DNA of 64,000 nucleotides from Tropicimonas marinistellae (GCF_001509585.1 NZ_LNCI01000013.1:1-64000), one strand, 5' to 3'; positions 47,023-55,989 are shown, counted from the stretch's first letter. Translations and numbers: made by a program. Notes: a model not told the origin generated them from the letters alone.

Positions 47023-47544
47023 TCAGGCCCTCGCGCGTTCGCGCTTCAGTTTCTGCATCTTGCGGGTGATCATCTGGCGTTTCAGCGGCTTGAGGTAGTC
47101 GATGAAGAGCACTCCGTTCAAATGGTCTATCTCGTGCTGCACGCATGTTGCCCAGAGCCCGTCGAAAGTCTGCTGGCGCTCGTGCCCGTCGCGGTCCAGC
47201 CAGCGCACCGTCACCTCCGAGGGGCGCTCGACCTCCGCATATTGGTCCGGGATCGACAGGCACCCCTCCTCGTAGACGTTCCTTTCGTCCGACGCCTGGA
47301 GCACCTCGGGATTGAACATGATATGCGGGTGCGGCTCTTCCCCGTCCTCCTTGACGCAATCGAGAACGATCAGCCGGGACGTCACGCCCACCTGCGGCGC
47401 GGCCAGCCCGATCCCGGGGGCCTTGTACATGGTCTCAAGCATGTCATCGGCCAATACCCGAAGCTCGTCGGTGATATCAGCCACCGGATCGCACACCTTC
47501 TTGAGGCGCGGGTCGGGATGGATCAGGATCGTACGCAGGGTCAT
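47023..47544 (-). CDS. def: Peptide deformylase, first copy
   Basis: A 173-residue deformylase, the most canonical of the three. It begins MTLRTILIHPDPRLKK, with GIGLAAPQVG (44-53), YEEGCLSIPD (Cys95) and QHEIDHLNG (His137, Glu138, His141) and a basic C-terminal helix. The ATG at 47544 matches the standard N-terminus; another ATG three codons upstream is possible. It leads the def-def-def'-fmt row. Confidence 0.95.
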   Translation of the reverse strand: MTLRTILIHPDPRLKKVCDPVADITDELRVLADDMLETMYKAPGIGLAAPQVGVTSRLIVLDCVKEDGEEPHPHIMFNPEVLQASDERNVYEEGCLSIPDQYAEVERPSEVTVRWLDRDGHERQQTFDGLWATCVQHEIDHLNGVLFIDYLKPLKRQMITRKMQKLKRERARA

Positions 47545-47647
47545 GCTCGGCATTTAGGCCAAGGGTCGGATTTGTGCAACATCCGCCCCTTGCCCCCGGC
47601 CGCCGCCGCAGTAGCTTGGCGTGACTGAATCGCAGGAAGGAACGTCC

Positions 47648-48817
47648 ATGTCATTCGACGAGATCATCGACCGCTCCGGCAGCCACTCGCTGAAGTGGGA
47701 CATGATGGAAAAGCGCTATGGTGTTTCGGCCGACGACGGTATCGCCATGTGGGTGGCCGACATGGATTTCCGCCCGCCCGCCTGTGTGGCCGAGGCCCTT
47801 CAGCGCATGATCGACCACGGTGTCTACGGCTACTACGGCGACGACCGGAGCTACCGGGCGTCTATCTGCTGGTGGATGAAGGAGCGTCACGGCTGGGAGG
47901 TCGACCCATCCTGGATCTTCACCACATCCGGCCTGGTGAACGCCGTCGCGGTCAACCTGGACGCGTTCACCGCGCCCGGCGACGGAATCGTGCTCTTCAC
48001 GCCGGTCTACCACGCCTTCGCGCGCGTCATTCAGGCGGCGGAGCGGCGCGTGGTCGAGTGCGAAATGGCCATCGACGATGGCGTGTATCACATGGATTTC
48101 GACGCCTGGGATGCCCGCATGACCGGCGAGGAAAAGGCGCTTGTCCTCTGCTCGCCGCATAACCCGGGCGGGCGGGTCTGGACACGGGCGGAACTGGAGG
48201 GCGTTGCGGATTTCGCCCGGCGGCATGATCTTCTGATCATCTCCGACGAGATCCACCACGACCTCGTCTATCCCGGCGCCGCGCATATCCCGATGGCGAC
48301 GCTGCCGGGGATCGCCGACCGGCTGGTGACGCTGACAGCGCCGTCCAAGACCTTCAACATCGCCGGCTCCCACACCGGGCAGGTCATCATCGAGGACCCA
48401 ACGCTTCGCGAACGCTTTGCGCGCCGCATGGCGGGGCTCGGGAAATCGCCGAACTCCTTCGGGCTTGTCATGACCGAGGCGGCCTATTCGCCCGAGGGCG
48501 CGGAATGGGTGGACGCGCTCGTGGCCTATCTGGACGGCAACCGACTGCTCTTCGACGACGCGGTAAACCGGATCCCGGGGCTGCGCTCCATGCCGATGCA
48601 ATCGACCTTCCTGGCCTGGGTCGACTTCGCCGGCACCGGAATGGCGCGGGACGAATTCACCGCGCGGGTGGAGAAGCAGGCGCGCATCGCCGCGAACCAC
48701 GGGCCCACCTTCGGCAAGGGCGGCGAGAGCTACCTGCGGTTCAATTTCGGCACGCAACTGTCCCGCGTTCACGAGGCGACCGAGCGCCTGGCCGCCGCCT
48801 TTGCCGACCTGCAGTGA
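47648..48817 (+). CDS. MalY/PatB-type pyridoxal-phosphate aminotransferase or C-S lyase
   Basis: A 389-residue fold-type I PLP enzyme. The MalY/PatB group is indicated by LKWDMMEKRYGV, MWVADMDFRPP and YGYYG near the N-terminus. CSPHNPGGRVW and SDEIHHDLVYPG hold cofactor contacts, and the Schiff-base Lys lies in TAPSKTFNIAGSH. Relatives cleave cystathionine or cysteine conjugates (C-S beta-lyase). The ATG at 47648 follows GGAAGGAA. It overlaps the transpeptidase gene by one base. Confidence 0.88.
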   Translation: MSFDEIIDRSGSHSLKWDMMEKRYGVSADDGIAMWVADMDFRPPACVAEALQRMIDHGVYGYYGDDRSYRASICWWMKERHGWEVDPSWIFTTSGLVNAVAVNLDAFTAPGDGIVLFTPVYHAFARVIQAAERRVVECEMAIDDGVYHMDFDAWDARMTGEEKALVLCSPHNPGGRVWTRAELEGVADFARRHDLLIISDEIHHDLVYPGAAHIPMATLPGIADRLVTLTAPSKTFNIAGSHTGQVIIEDPTLRERFARRMAGLGKSPNSFGLVMTEAAYSPEGAEWVDALVAYLDGNRLLFDDAVNRIPGLRSMPMQSTFLAWVDFAGTGMARDEFTARVEKQARIAANHGPTFGKGGESYLRFNFGTQLSRVHEATERLAAAFADLQ

Positions 48818-49359
48818 TGCCGGGGCTCGGGCACGCCATATTGCTTGCGATGGCACTCGGCCCGCCGGTCAGCCTCGGCCAGTCGTTGTGGGATCGGTTC
48901 GAACCCTGGGACATGACCCCGCCCCGGCAACTCACCGGCAGCATAGACCGGATCGAGATCGACAAGCGCCGCCGGGTGATGCGCGCCTATAGCGACGGCA
49001 AGATCCGCAAGGTCTACCGCCCGATCTCGCTTGGCTTCGCCCCGGAAGGCGACAAGTTCCAGGAAGGCGACGGGCGCACGCCAGAGGGCATATTCCGCGT
49101 AGACCGGCGAAATGCCGACAGCGCCTATCACCTGTCGCTCGGCATCGACTATCCGCAGCCACGGCACCGCGCCCGCGCGCGCGCGGCCGGCCTGTCGCCC
49201 GGCGGCGATATCTTCATTCATGGCCAGCCCAACCAACGCTCCGGCCGTCCCGATCTGCGCGGGGATTGGACCGCCGGCTGCATCGCCATCAGCGATCCGG
49301 ACATCGCGGAGCTCTTTCGCTACACGCCCATGGGAACGGTGGTGGAAATCCTGCCCTGA
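48817..49359 (+). CDS. L,D-transpeptidase family protein
   Basis: A 180-residue YkuD-domain protein. A short hydrophobic N-terminus (GHAILLAMALGPPVSLGQS) probably directs export. The active site shows FIHGQPN with His135 and GDWTAGCIAIS with nucleophile Cys155. The family makes 3-3 peptidoglycan cross-links or anchors lipoproteins to the wall. RTPEGIFRVDRRNA is the family substrate-strand region. Its ATG overlaps the preceding stop codon. Confidence 0.9.
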   Translation: MPGLGHAILLAMALGPPVSLGQSLWDRFEPWDMTPPRQLTGSIDRIEIDKRRRVMRAYSDGKIRKVYRPISLGFAPEGDKFQEGDGRTPEGIFRVDRRNADSAYHLSLGIDYPQPRHRARARAAGLSPGGDIFIHGQPNQRSGRPDLRGDWTAGCIAISDPDIAELFRYTPMGTVVEILP

Positions 49360-49371
49360 CGGGGCGCGCGC

Positions 49372-49725
49372 CTACCGCTTTGTCAGCAAGCCGGCGGGCT
49401 CCGGCCGTTCCCGGACGAAATCCGCGGCTGGTGCGCGCCGCACCGCCGGGGTCGCGCGCTTCACCTCGAATACCCGCTCGCCGCCACTTTCGGACGACGT
49501 CACGATCAGCGCCTGGCAGAAATGCTGTCCATCGGAATAGAGATCGACAAGGCCGCGCAGCCTGGGGCTCGTTTCCACCTTGAGAGAAAACCCGCCATCC
49601 CAATGGCGAAGGGTCACATATTCGCGCCCATCCGCGCACACGGTCATGCGGCTCCGGTTGCGCTGGCTCCGTTTGCGCGCCAGCTCCAGTTCATCCAGCA
49701 CGGCTCGTGGCAAAAAATCGGTCAT
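49372..49725 (-). CDS. Conserved-looking hypothetical protein
   Basis: A 117-residue basic protein with no motif I recognise. The N-terminus is a charged helix (LPRAVLDELELARKRSQRNR) followed by a likely beta-rich part (EYVTLRHWDGGFSLKVE, LVDLYSDGQHFCQALIV). The ATG at 49725 follows GGAGGT at ideal spacing, supporting a true gene. It is convergent with the L,D-transpeptidase and co-directional with the receiver gene. Confidence 0.65.
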   Translation of the reverse strand: MTDFLPRAVLDELELARKRSQRNRSRMTVCADGREYVTLRHWDGGFSLKVETSPRLRGLVDLYSDGQHFCQALIVTSSESGGERVFEVKRATPAVRRAPAADFVRERPEPAGLLTKR

Positions 49726-49867
49726 CGTTACTACCTCCACACACGCGCCCCATTGGAGCGGCTCCGGTGTGGCGCTGTCAAGAATTTCGCTGCGTTTCCA
49801 GCCAATACGACCGAAAACGCGCCGTTTTTCTTCGAGCCTAGGCACGCGGGGCGTTAACTTTCGAAGC

Positions 49868-50233
49868 TCAACGTCCGCCACCACCGTAGTGTTCGACCAT
49901 CACCGTCAGATCCTCCGGAGACGTCTGCGTCTGCACGTAGGCGCAGGCATTCGGCGCGAGCTGGAAGATCGAACCGTCGGAGAAAAAGGTCGTGTTGGTT
50001 ACGAAGATCACCTTCACATCCGGGAAGCGGTAGGAGGCGAAATCCGACACCGCAAATGCGCTGCCTTCGTCCAAAACCACATCCAGAACAATCACATCCA
50101 CGATGTTTTGCCGTAATACTTCGATGGCGGCGTCCTGTCCTCTGACCAGGGTAACCCTATGCCCCTGACGCTCCAGATGTCTTTTCCACAGCCAACCAAG
50201 CTCTCTGTTGCTTTCTACAATCAATACGAGCAT
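49868..50233 (-). CDS. Single-domain response-regulator receiver, atypical
   Basis: A 121-residue receiver-like protein with no output domain. The phospho-acceptor position is kept as Asp51 in VIVLDVVLDEG. The acidic pair that binds Mg (normally Asp-Asp after the first strand) reads VESN, with one acid only, and the Lys of the KP motif is replaced (YVQTQTSPEDL). Phosphorylation may thus be weak or absent. No histidine kinase gene adjoins it. An AT-rich palindrome lies in the divergent promoter region. Confidence 0.82.
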   Translation of the reverse strand: MLVLIVESNRELGWLWKRHLERQGHRVTLVRGQDAAIEVLRQNIVDVIVLDVVLDEGSAFAVSDFASYRFPDVKVIFVTNTTFFSDGSIFQLAPNACAYVQTQTSPEDLTVMVEHYGGGGR

Positions 50234-50300
50234 GAGCCCTCCGTGCCGCTAAATCCCGGCACTGCTACGTTGAGCCTAACTGCGCTCAAATTGCTAATCA

Positions 50301-50340
50301 AAGGTTAACAGAGCAGTCGAATTTATTAACACCTTAATAA
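50301..50340. promoter_or_regulatory. AT-rich palindrome with CtrA-like site
   Basis: TTATTAA (50323-50329) and TTAATAA (50334-50340) form a perfect 7-bp inverted repeat around CACC, in an AT-rich island within otherwise GC-rich DNA. TTAT, seven bases, then TTAA (50323-50337) matches the CtrA consensus TTAA-N7-TTAA at 7 of 8 positions, and GGTTAAC lies at 50303-50309. Confidence 0.45.
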
Positions 50341-50424
50341 TCAAGCCGATTTTCGCCTGTACGATGCCACCACGATTCCGGTACCAACGCCGCACGGGCC
50401 AGTTTCCCAAGGATCGATTCTCGA

Positions 50425-51402
50425 TTGACCGCGTTGAACGACATCTCCGACAGTCCTCGGGACCACGGCGGCGGCATCGATGCAGCCGCACAACGCTGGG
50501 GCGGGCACAGAGATGCGTGGCTCGATCTGTCGACGGGGATCAATCCGTGCCCTTACCCGCTGCCCGCGCTGCCAAACGGCGCATGGACAGCGCTGCCGGA
50601 CGCTGCGGCGCATGCGGCTCTGGTGGCGGCGGCACGGGCGTTCTGGACGGTGCCGCGCGAGCTGGACGTTCTCCCCTGTCCCGGCGCATCCTCGGCAATT
50701 GCACGGCTCCCCACGCTCGGTGCGCCCGGTCGCGTCTACATCCCCCTGCCGACCTACAACGAACATGCGGCCGCGTTCCATGCGGCGGGGTGGGAGATCG
50801 CGACGGACGCCGAGACTTCGGCTGATGCAACGGTTCTCGTTCATCCCAACAATCCCGACGGTCGGTGGTGGAGCGCGGAGTCGCTTCCGCGCACCGGGTG
50901 GCTGGTGCTGGACGAAAGCTTCTGCGATGTGGCTCCCGAACGGAGCCTGGTTTCAGCCGTCGAAAGCCGACCAAATACGCTGATCCTGAAGAGTTTCGGC
51001 AAGTTCTGGGGCCTTGCCGGCCTGCGGCTCGGATTCGTGATCGGTGCGCCGGATCAGGTCGGCCGCTTGCGGGATAGGATCGGCCCCTGGGCCGTTTCCG
51101 GCCCGGCACTCGCCATCGGAACCGCCGCCTTGCGCGACGTGGGCTGGGCCAGCGCAACACGCGCACGGCTCGCAACAGACGCCGCCCGTCTTGACCACGT
51201 CATGCAAACCGCCGGCGCAGCATACGTGGGCGGGACATCGCTCTTTCGGCTTTACGACGTGGGCGACGCGGTCGCGATGCAGGAACGGCTCGCTGCCGCC
51301 CATATCTGGACCCGGCGCTTTCCCTATTCGGACAGCTGGCTTCGCCTGGGCCTGCCAGGGTGCGAGGCCGACTGGAACCGGTTGGAATCCGCGCTCGGAT
51401 AG
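50425..51402 (+). CDS. cobC: Threonine-phosphate decarboxylase-like aminotransferase
   Basis: A 325-residue fold-type I PLP enzyme of the CobC/CobD group, which makes the aminopropanol phosphate arm of cobalamin. DHGGGIDAAAQRWG and WLDLSTGINPCPYPLP near the start are diagnostic, and LVHPNNPDG, VLDESFCD and [18 protein letters not shown] (Schiff-base Lys) follow. The start is a TTG at 50425, or another TTG nine bases on. The cobalamin gene cbiB/cobD that often precedes it is not here. Confidence 0.88.
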   Translation: MTALNDISDSPRDHGGGIDAAAQRWGGHRDAWLDLSTGINPCPYPLPALPNGAWTALPDAAAHAALVAAARAFWTVPRELDVLPCPGASSAIARLPTLGAPGRVYIPLPTYNEHAAAFHAAGWEIATDAETSADATVLVHPNNPDGRWWSAESLPRTGWLVLDESFCDVAPERSLVSAVESRPNTLILKSFGKFWGLAGLRLGFVIGAPDQVGRLRDRIGPWAVSGPALAIGTAALRDVGWASATRARLATDAARLDHVMQTAGAAYVGGTSLFRLYDVGDAVAMQERLAAAHIWTRRFPYSDSWLRLGLPGCEADWNRLESALG

Positions 51403-51601
51403 GGCGCTGCCCTGAGGCGCTGCCACTGCGCTTACCGCACGGATCGCACAGAACGGGTCTGGCGCCGCCCCCTCGCCTCTGCCAGACTATGCGCGGCCGG
51501 GGCGATGGCGTCGCCCCAATCCGCGCCCATTCCGTCCTGAACGCCGGGACCTTTCTTGCGAGGGGTCCAATGCACGTGCGGCCCCGAACGGAGGTCGACA
51601 C

Positions 51602-52813
51602 ATGACGACAGATCGTCCCCAATCCTATCGGATTCACAATGGCGAGAAGGCGGCCCTGCCATTCACGGACGCCGAATACGCGCAGCGGCTTGCGGGCCTG
51701 CGGCAGCGCATGGCGGAGCACGGCGTTGACGCCTGCGTCTTCACCTCGATGCACAACATCGCCTATTACTCCGGCTTCCTCTATTGCAGCTTCGGTCGCC
51801 CCTACGGCCTCGTTGTCACGCCCGGCGACTGCGTGACCGTCTCCGCCGGCATCGACGCCGGCCAGCCCTGGCGCCGTTCGGTGGGCGACAACGTCACCTA
51901 CACCGACTGGACACGGGACAACTTCTGGCGGGCCGTCCGGGACATCGCCGGAACCGGTGCGGTCGTCGGTCTGGAGGAGGATCACCTCACACTTCAGCAG
52001 ATGGGCAAGCTGCAAGCCTTCCTCACACCCCGATCGGCCGTGGATATGTCCGGCATCTGCATGGCGCAGCGGATGCGCAAAAGCGCCGCCGAGATCGCGC
52101 TCATCCGCGCCGGGGCGGCCGTGGCGGATGCCGGCGGCTATGCCATCCGCGAGATGCTGCGCGAAGGTGTCCGCGAGATCGACGTCGCCATGGCAGGACG
52201 CGACGCGATGGAGCTGGAAATCGCCGAACGCTTCCCCGAGGCCGAGTATCGCGATACCTGGGTCTGGTTCCAGTCCGGTCTCAATACCGATGGCGCCCAC
52301 AACCCGGTCACCGGCCGCAGGCTTCAACGCGGCGACATTCTCTCGCTGAATACCTTCCCGATGATTTCCGGCTACTACACGGCGCTTGAGCGGACCATGT
52401 TCCTCGGCGAGGTCGATGCGGCCTCTCTGGCAATCTGGGAGGCCAATGTCGCGGCACACGAACTGGGGATTTCGCTGCTGAAACCGGGGGCGTCCTGCGC
52501 GGAGGTCACATCCGCCATCAACGCCTTCTTCGCCGAACGCGACCTGTTGCAGTACCGCACCTTCGGCTACGGCCACTCCTTCGGCGTGCTGTCCCATTAT
52601 TACGGGCGGGAGGCCGGGCTGGAGCTGCGCGAGGACATCGACACGGTTCTGGAGCCCGGCATGGTGATCTCGATGGAGCCGATGCTCACCCTGCCCCAGG
52701 GCATGCCGGGCGCCGGCGGCTACCGGGAGCACGACATCCTGGTCATCACCGAGGACGGCAACGAGGACATCACCGGCTATCCATTCGGCCCGGGGTTCAA
52801 CGTCGTCGGATGA
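51602..52813 (+). CDS. Creatinase (creatine amidinohydrolase)
   Basis: A 403-residue pita-bread-fold protein closely resembling Pseudomonas creatinase, which hydrolyses creatine to sarcosine and urea. Shared segments include HNIAYYSGFLYCSFGRPY, GQPWRRSVGDN, YTDWTRDN, WFQSGLNTDGAHNPVT (catalytic His233), FGYGHSFGVLSHYYGREAGL and the C-terminal GAGGYREHDILV. The metal ligands of related M24 aminopeptidases are not needed by creatinase. No creatininase, sarcosine oxidase or urease gene adjoins it. It converges on the MFS gene. Confidence 0.9.
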   Translation: MTTDRPQSYRIHNGEKAALPFTDAEYAQRLAGLRQRMAEHGVDACVFTSMHNIAYYSGFLYCSFGRPYGLVVTPGDCVTVSAGIDAGQPWRRSVGDNVTYTDWTRDNFWRAVRDIAGTGAVVGLEEDHLTLQQMGKLQAFLTPRSAVDMSGICMAQRMRKSAAEIALIRAGAAVADAGGYAIREMLREGVREIDVAMAGRDAMELEIAERFPEAEYRDTWVWFQSGLNTDGAHNPVTGRRLQRGDILSLNTFPMISGYYTALERTMFLGEVDAASLAIWEANVAAHELGISLLKPGASCAEVTSAINAFFAERDLLQYRTFGYGHSFGVLSHYYGREAGLELREDIDTVLEPGMVISMEPMLTLPQGMPGAGGYREHDILVITEDGNEDITGYPFGPGFNVVG

Positions 52814-52819
52814 ACCGCG

Positions 52820-53956
52820 TTACTCGGAGCGCAACACGCCCGCCAGCAGCGTGATCAACAGCGACAACCCGGCGAGAAGCGTGAACGCGGCGCGCAGGGA
52901 GGCTGTTTCGGCGATGAACCCGATGATCGGCGGCGCCAGCAGGATCGCGCTGTACCCCAGCGTGGCCACGCTGGCGATCGCCTGCCCCGGCGGCACATCC
53001 GGATCGCGGGCGGCCCGGCTGAAGGCGAGCGGGTAGACGGCCGCATATCCCACGCCCATCAGTCCGAATCCCGCCAATGCGACGCCGAGCCCGGGCGCCA
53101 GGATGACAAGCAGCAGGCCGGCGACGGCGGCAAGCCCGCTGGCCCGCGCCACCGTCACCGGGCCAAGCCACGTCACCAGCCGATCCACCGTCAGCCGCAT
53201 CGCGACCATCACCACGGAAAACACGGTGAACCCGAGCGCCGCGCGTGCCTCCGTCGCGCCGATATCCTTGAGCAGGTAGACAGCACTCCAGTCGGCCACC
53301 GCTCCCTCGCCCGCACCCGATGCCAAAGCCATGAGACCGACCAGGACCAAAACCCCCCGCGGCAAGGCAAACGCGGGCGCGTCCGGATCGTGCGGCTGCG
53401 TGACGGAGGTCCAGGGGATATAGGCGAACCACAGGAAAAAAGCGCCGAAGACGATCGCGGCCAGCGCGAAATGCGTCGTGACCGACAGCCCCAGCCCGGT
53501 CGCGAGCGCTCCCGCGGCGGCCCCGGTCCCTGTCCCGAGGCTCCACATGGCGTGAAACGAGGACATCACCGAGCGCCCCATGTGCTTTTCCACCTCGGTG
53601 GCCCAGCTGTTCATCGTGACGTCCATCGACCCGTGGCACATGCCGAAAAACAGCATCGCGCCGGCAAGCCAGATCGGCCCGGGCGCCAGCGCGAGCAAAA
53701 CCAGCGACAGCAGGTAGACCCAGCTGAGGCGATGCGTCACCGTCACGGCCCCCATCCGGTCGGCAAGACGCCCCGCCAACGGGAAGGATATCAGCGCGCC
53801 GACGCCCATGACCAACAACAACAGCCCGAAGCGCCCCTCGGAGAGCCCGTGTGTCTCCATCACGGCCGGGATGCGCGACGCCCAGGACCCGAGCAAGACG
53901 CCGTTAAGCGCAAATGTCGCCGCGACGGCCCGCCACGGGGTTCGAATGTCAGGCAT
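52820..53956 (-). CDS. MFS transporter
   Basis: A 378-residue major-facilitator protein with about twelve hydrophobic helices. GRLADRMGAVTVTHR between helices 2 and 3 is the MFS motif A, and LFFGMCHGSMDVTMNSWATEVE lies in helix 4. The group resembles sugar or fucose-type permeases, but the substrate is not evident. Its start overlaps the stop of the DeoR regulator by eight bases, so they are co-expressed. Confidence 0.9.
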   Translation of the reverse strand: MPDIRTPWRAVAATFALNGVLLGSWASRIPAVMETHGLSEGRFGLLLLVMGVGALISFPLAGRLADRMGAVTVTHRLSWVYLLSLVLLALAPGPIWLAGAMLFFGMCHGSMDVTMNSWATEVEKHMGRSVMSSFHAMWSLGTGTGAAAGALATGLGLSVTTHFALAAIVFGAFFLWFAYIPWTSVTQPHDPDAPAFALPRGVLVLVGLMALASGAGEGAVADWSAVYLLKDIGATEARAALGFTVFSVVMVAMRLTVDRLVTWLGPVTVARASGLAAVAGLLLVILAPGLGVALAGFGLMGVGYAAVYPLAFSRAARDPDVPPGQAIASVATLGYSAILLAPPIIGFIAETASLRAAFTLLAGLSLLITLLAGVLRSE

Positions 53957-54716
53957 GTCGGATCTCCAGACCGGTTTCGGCAAGCGGGGCCGTCTTGGCG
54001 CCGCCCGCGTCGGTGACAAGTACATCAAGCGCGTCGCAGGGCAGAACCCGATGCCGCGCGCGGCGGCCAAGCTTCGGCTCGCCCGTCAGCACGGCGGTCT
54101 TGCGGCTCGCGCCATGCATCGCGCGCCGCACCGCCGCCTCGTCCAGATCGTCGGCAGACAATCCGAACGCCGCATCCAGGCCGCAGGCGCCCAGAAAGCA
54201 CACATCGACCGAGACATTCGAAATCGCCTCGCATGTGCCCTGCCCGACAGCGATGCCGCCAAACGCCGACAGGCGCCCGCCGATCAGAAGCGTCTCGATC
54301 CCTGCCGCAAGCGTCGCCGTGGCCACCACGGGCGCCGGTGTCACGACGAGCGACCGCGGCAGCGGTGGCAGGGTCGCGGCCAGCTTCGCCACCGTCGTTC
54401 CGCCATCGAGCATCAGCACCATGCCATCTTCGATCAGTCCAAGCGCCGCGGCGGCAATGCGCTCCGCGGCCGGGCTGGGGGTGCGTATCCGCGTTGACAT
54501 GGGGTCGGAAACCGGCATGACCGGCAGCGCGCCGCCGCGCACGCGCTGAACCATACCGGCGGCTTCCAGCGCCAGCAGATCGCGCCGGATCGTATCCACC
54601 GACACGCCGAATTCCTCGGCCAGGGTGCCAAGCACGAGAGGCGCGCCGGACGTTGCGCGCACCCGCAGGATCGCCTGCCGGGCTTCGGGCGAATTTAGGA
54701 GCGTTTCGGGTGCCAC
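53949..54716 (-). CDS. DeoR/GlpR-family transcriptional regulator
   Basis: A 255-residue repressor-type protein. The N-terminal helix-turn-helix reads LAEEFGVSVDTIRRDLLALE, followed by VQRVRGGALPV. The C-terminal sugar-phosphate-sensing domain has LMLDGGTTVAKLAA and VVTPAPVVATATL. These regulators are usually relieved by a phosphorylated sugar. The GTG at 54716 was chosen because GCAGGAA precedes it and the length is typical. An upstream array of 10-bp repeats is probably its own operator. Confidence 0.88.
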   Translation of the reverse strand: MAPETLLNSPEARQAILRVRATSGAPLVLGTLAEEFGVSVDTIRRDLLALEAAGMVQRVRGGALPVMPVSDPMSTRIRTPSPAAERIAAAALGLIEDGMVLMLDGGTTVAKLAATLPPLPRSLVVTPAPVVATATLAAGIETLLIGGRLSAFGGIAVGQGTCEAISNVSVDVCFLGACGLDAAFGLSADDLDEAAVRRAMHGASRKTAVLTGEPKLGRRARHRVLPCDALDVLVTDAGGAKTAPLAETGLEIRHA

Positions 54717-54720
54717 TGCC

Positions 54721-54770
54721 GATTCCTGCAATATTTTGCCGACAAATGCAGCGTTTTGCACCGAATTGCA
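54721..54770. repeat. Five 10-bp direct repeats upstream of the DeoR gene
   Basis: Five consecutive 10-base units end in TGCA, TGCC, TGCA, TGCA and TGCA (54721-54730, 54731-54740, 54741-54750, 54751-54760, 54761-54770), with T/A-rich bases before them in most units. They lie 5-54 bases before the GTG start. One repeat per helical turn puts all copies on the same DNA face. Confidence 0.65.
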
Positions 54771-54855
54771 ACATGTTCTTTCGCAGGAGTCGGAACACGC
54801 CCTCGCGGAGCGCTCCACCCAGACGCTGGATCGGAGGTGGAGCCCGGCGGATCGT

Positions 54856-55989
54856 TCAGTCTGACCTGCGAAGGTCCGCGATCGACGCAGCGCCGTATTG
54901 GATCATGTTGGTCTCAAGGTCCGCCCGCAGAATGTCGTACACATGATCGCCCCCACGGGCGCCAAGCGCGGCGGTTCCATAGAGGAAACCGCGCCCGAGC
55001 AGGCAAAAATCGGCGCCGAGATGCAGCGCCCGCATGATGTCGAGGCCGCTCTCGATCCCACTGTCGAACAGGATTCGCAGCTTGCCGCCCACGGCTGCGA
55101 CGATCTCGGGCAGAACCTCGATCGTGGGCGGAGCGGCATCGAACTGACGCCCGCCGTGGTTCGATACCACGATCCCATCGACCCCGGCCTCAACCGCAAG
55201 ATGCGCATCCTCCGTCGACAGCACGCCCTTGAGGACCATCGGACCTTTCCACATGTCCCGCAGTTGCCGCAGCATCTCCCAGTCCGGCCGCCCGTCGACA
55301 ACCTGCCCGACAAGCCGCGCCGCGCCGGCAAAGGACTTGGTCGGAAAGTAGGTTTCCAGCGTGCGGAACTTGGGAATGCCGTGCCGCAGCGTGGCCAGCG
55401 ACCACGTCGGGCGTATCGCGGCCCGAAACAGCGTCGCTGGCGTGAATTTCGGCGGCACGGAGACCCCGGCAACCAGTTGCCGCTCCCGGCGGCTGCCAAC
55501 AGGCACGTCGACCGTGACCACGAGGACCGTGAATCCGCTATCGGCCGCACGCTTGAGCAGATCGGCGCGGATCTCCGGGTCCACCGGCGTGTAGAGTTGA
55601 AACCAGCCATTGCCCGCCGCCAGTGGCCCGATGACCTCGGGGGATTCATTGGCGGTGGTACTGAGCGCGTAGGGCATGTTCTTCCGCGCCGCGGTTTCCG
55701 CAAGGAAGATCTCGGTTCGGGGCCACATCAACCCCGAGAGCCCAACCGGCCCGGCGCCGAAGGGAACGGAGTAGCGCCGGCCGAACAGCTCTGTCGAAAG
55801 GTCCAGCGAGAACCGGCCTTTCAGGATTCGCGGCACCATCTCCACGGCATTCATCGCGTCGCGATTGCGCTTCAGCAGCGCCTCGTGCCCCGTTCCGCTC
55901 GCAAGATACTCCCAGGCGAAAAACGGCGCGCGCCGCCGCGCCCGCTCCGCAAGATACGGGATCGACGGGTAACGGTTTTCCATGGACAT
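54856..55989 (-). CDS. FMN-dependent alpha-hydroxy-acid dehydrogenase (LldD-like)
   Basis: A 377-residue TIM-barrel flavoenzyme that oxidises 2-hydroxy acids such as L-lactate or mandelate. FMN-binding text includes PVGLSGLMWPRTE and FQLYTPVDPEI. The catalytic base is in IVVSNHGGRQFD, preceded by VLKGVLSTEDA, and FDSGIESGLDIMRAL and GRGFLYG close the barrel. The ATG at 55989 follows GGAGG. It lies 57 bases after uxuA on the same strand, suggesting a role with sugar acids or their products. Confidence 0.9.
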   Translation of the reverse strand: MSMENRYPSIPYLAERARRRAPFFAWEYLASGTGHEALLKRNRDAMNAVEMVPRILKGRFSLDLSTELFGRRYSVPFGAGPVGLSGLMWPRTEIFLAETAARKNMPYALSTTANESPEVIGPLAAGNGWFQLYTPVDPEIRADLLKRAADSGFTVLVVTVDVPVGSRRERQLVAGVSVPPKFTPATLFRAAIRPTWSLATLRHGIPKFRTLETYFPTKSFAGAARLVGQVVDGRPDWEMLRQLRDMWKGPMVLKGVLSTEDAHLAVEAGVDGIVVSNHGGRQFDAAPPTIEVLPEIVAAVGGKLRILFDSGIESGLDIMRALHLGADFCLLGRGFLYGTAALGARGGDHVYDILRADLETNMIQYGAASIADLRRSD

